Position numbers and translations under genes: made by a program
Notes under the pieces: model-generated
What the model saw: the letters and a program-made list of their open reading frames with translations, nothing else
Told to the model about the DNA's origin: nothing
The model's database searches: none
From: Prostheceraeus crozeri
Lineage: Eukaryota > Platyhelminthes > Polycladida > Euryleptidae
Length of the DNA: 64,000 bases
Assembly: GCA_907163375.1 (NCBI GenBank)
Contig: CAJQUW010009087.1
Span: forward strand, 62,001 to 126,000
Direction of reading: 5' to 3'
Shown: positions 62,362 through 64,000 of the stretch, piece after piece
Position numbering within the stretch: the stretch's first letter is position 1
Layout: each line of letters opens with the position of its first letter

Positions 62362-62652
62362 TTATGCATTAAAAATAAATGATGGGTACAGATCACGTCC
62401 CTCAGGCGACTCCATGATCTTCAGGAAGTCATCACACCATTCATGAAATGTCTGATTGTTGCTAAATTCATGGTCACACTCGTGTACCGGACACTTCACC
62501 GGTAGTCCACTCCGCCTTTGAAGTGCTGACACAGTCAAGGTTTTCCACAGGGCCACTTTGCAGCCGCAACAGAGATGCATGGTCATGTCCAACTGACCTC
62601 CCATAATGACTTGGCTGTCATTTTGAAAATAGAATAGAGGTTTTGAGGACAT
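62362..62652 (-). CDS. Small cysteine/histidine-rich protein (96 aa), unknown
   Basis: The frame starts MSSKPLFYFQNDSQVIMGGQ. It has HLCCGCKVALW and LPVKCPVHECDHEFSN, a possible zinc-binding cluster (CCxC ... CPVHxCDH), and ends SPEGRDLYPSFIFNA. A TATA-like TTATATAG lies upstream on the same strand (around 62715). It is divergent from the gene at 62875. The compact single-exon style resembles the small genes of the outer Polinton, but no homology is visible. Confidence 0.5.
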   Translation of the reverse strand: MSSKPLFYFQNDSQVIMGGQLDMTMHLCCGCKVALWKTLTVSALQRRSGLPVKCPVHECDHEFSNNQTFHEWCDDFLKIMESPEGRDLYPSFIFNA

Positions 62653-62781
62653 GCTTCTTGTTATGGAACGTTGAGGATAAGTACTTAACAGTTTGGAACA
62701 ATGACATCCTTTATATAGTTATATATTCTTTAGGGAAGTTCGGTACCTCTCTGATTGGCTGTTAGGATTTCCTTTGTTTAA

Positions 62782-62790
62782 AAAGTATAT
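62782..62790 (+). promoter_or_regulatory. TATA box of the 62875 gene
   Basis: A GTATATAAG sequence lies about 85-90 bp upstream of the ATG at 62875, between two divergent genes. Confidence 0.5.
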
Positions 62791-62874
62791 AAGTCCGAGG
62801 TTTGTACCAATTATTATCAAAGGTTCTAATCCTCACGTTTACAAGTTACAATTATTTTAAATCTACAAGTCATA

Positions 62875-63342
62875 ATGGATCGCAAACAGAAAGCCGCAGT
62901 TGAGAACGGTATTGCTGATCGTACCACTTCGCCAGTGGAACGTACCAATACACCTCCCCAATCTCCGATGGAGCGATCGACAACACCAAACGAGCCGGTG
63001 GTGTTCACCCAAGCCCCTGCATCGCCCGACTACTCGAGTGATGATGGTGAGGATAGTGACGTATCAATCGAGACGATGCGTCACATGAATAAGAAGTCCA
63101 TGCGAACGCCACTTTATGGAAGGGTCACGGTCAAAGTGAAGAACGCCCCGAAAAAGTACCACACCAAACGGGTCTTCATGCGAATGGAGCCGAACGAGCG
63201 GAACCTCACAACCGCTCTCGAATTTTCGGTCATCGACCTTGACACACTACGTCGCTGTCCCTGTGCGCCCAAAAAGACCAGGATCCATGTGCAAGTGGAC
63301 TTGAAAAAACTTGTACCCTTTCCTTACCTTGATGACATTTAG
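62875..63342 (+). CDS. Unknown single-exon protein (155 aa)
   Basis: The N-terminal 65 residues are proline/serine/threonine-rich and acidic (TTSPVERTNTPPQSPMER; YSSDDGEDSDVSIE), i.e. disordered. The C-terminal part is compact and basic: TPLYGRVTVKVKNAPKKYHT, RVFMRMEPNERNL, LDTLRRCPCAPKKTRIHVQV, ending LVPFPYLDDI. SPxE and TTP repeats suggest phosphorylation sites. No family is recognised. TATA box upstream, AT-rich 3' flank. Confidence 0.55.
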   Translation: MDRKQKAAVENGIADRTTSPVERTNTPPQSPMERSTTPNEPVVFTQAPASPDYSSDDGEDSDVSIETMRHMNKKSMRTPLYGRVTVKVKNAPKKYHTKRVFMRMEPNERNLTTALEFSVIDLDTLRRCPCAPKKTRIHVQVDLKKLVPFPYLDDI

Positions 63343-63597
63343 TGTGTTTTTTCTTAATCTCTTCATTTAATATTCATTTGTATATATGAACAGACTTGTT
63401 TTATCATTTCACAAATCGGTCTTTAATTAAGGTCTGAATGGGAAAGGGGAATAACTATCTATAATTAATGATGTTCAATAACTGAATTGAAACAAAATAT
63501 CAAATATGAAGACTTCAACTTGAAATAAATAGGAACATATAACTTTTAAAGAAACAATTATGTTGTTAATTTTAAAATGCTTGTAGCAGTCCAGGAT

Positions 63598-63920
63598 GAT
63601 ATCATACATGTGTCATACACGACACCATAAGAATGAGAATGAAAAGACCTTTCGAATGATATAAGGTATGTACCTATTCGATGGGAAAATCCTAGTTGTA
63701 TGCAACTGTATGCAAGCAGACAAATGTTAGATTTTTAAATTCACATTTTTAATTTCAAGTTTTTAGCCCATTCTTTAAAGACATGTAGCTCTCTAGTTAC
63801 ATGTCATACATGTGTCATACAATACACCATTAGAATCAGCATGAAAAGAGCATTCGAATGATATACTGTATGTACCTATTTGATGAAAACATCCTAGTTG
63901 TATGCATCTGTATGCAACTT
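63598..63920. repeat. Two direct repeat units of about 120 bp, 205 bp apart
   Basis: Units at 63598-63719 and 63803-63920 share ATCATACATGTGTCATAC, TTCGAATGATAT, TATGTACCTATT and ATCCTAGTTGTATGCA. They run toward the window edge and look like subterminal repeats of an element continuing beyond 64000. Confidence 0.6.
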
Positions 63921-64000
63921 GAAAAATTCCAAGTTTTTTTACAAAAATGACTAAGTTTACAAATTTTCAAAGTTAAAGTTTTACATCTAAAAATGACCAT

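Overview
This is a stretch of animal nuclear DNA, probably from an invertebrate, though no sequence here fixes the species. The evidence is GT-AG spliced exons with immunoglobulin-like domains and a dense mix of animal mobile elements: L2/CR1-type and RTE-like LINEs, Penelope-like elements, and piggyBac, hAT and mariner DNA transposons. There is no bacterial gene organisation. No rRNA, tRNA or CRISPR array was seen.

Layout. 1-9637: degraded piggyBac, an RT scrap, a retroelement 3' tail, three candidate exons of a secreted Ig-like host gene (minus strand, 6114-6727) and an old L2-like LINE. 9638-49159: a Polinton (Maverick) with terminal inverted repeats (TIRs) of about 620 bp and a perfect 6-bp target duplication TTCATG. 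A second, AT-rich and very different Polinton (19499-36560, about 17 kb, target duplication GAAGCC/GAAGCT) sits inside it. A 909-bp deleted mariner (34953-35861) sits inside that. The result is a three-level nest. Without its insert the outer element is about 22.5 kb. Both Polintons are fossils carrying several breaks each, although many single genes still look whole. 49166-64000: Penelope-like fragments, candidate Ig-receptor exons, a hAT MITE with perfect TSDs (51721-52442), a large inverted repeat made of Penelope-like sequence (54214-56451 / 59188-60861) around another Penelope-like element, and a divergent pair of small TATA-driven genes at the right edge.

The outer Polinton has the family's standard set: protein-primed PolB, integrase with chromodomain, adenain-like protease, packaging ATPase, double-jelly-roll capsid protein, penton-like proteins (two related copies), a core protein and a PY-like protein. 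It also has less usual parts: a recognisable TATA-binding-protein (TBP) homologue at 39744-40289, a PC4-like neighbour present in two related copies, two RING-like cysteine-rich ORFs, a DEDD-exonuclease-like ORF, and three near-identical 139-bp cassettes. The first two cassettes stand just upstream of a TATA box and a tiny gene. A TBP-like factor together with iterated TATA promoters suggests the element carried its own early-transcription module. This is the most interesting feature of the window.

The inner Polinton has PolB, ATPase, capsid, penton-like and protease genes. It adds a single ORF that joins a parvovirus-type PLA2-like domain to the integrase, a coiled-coil ORF next to a phage-fibre-like motif, and many GC-rich micro-palindromes with a CTTYG-type loop scattered through AT-rich DNA.
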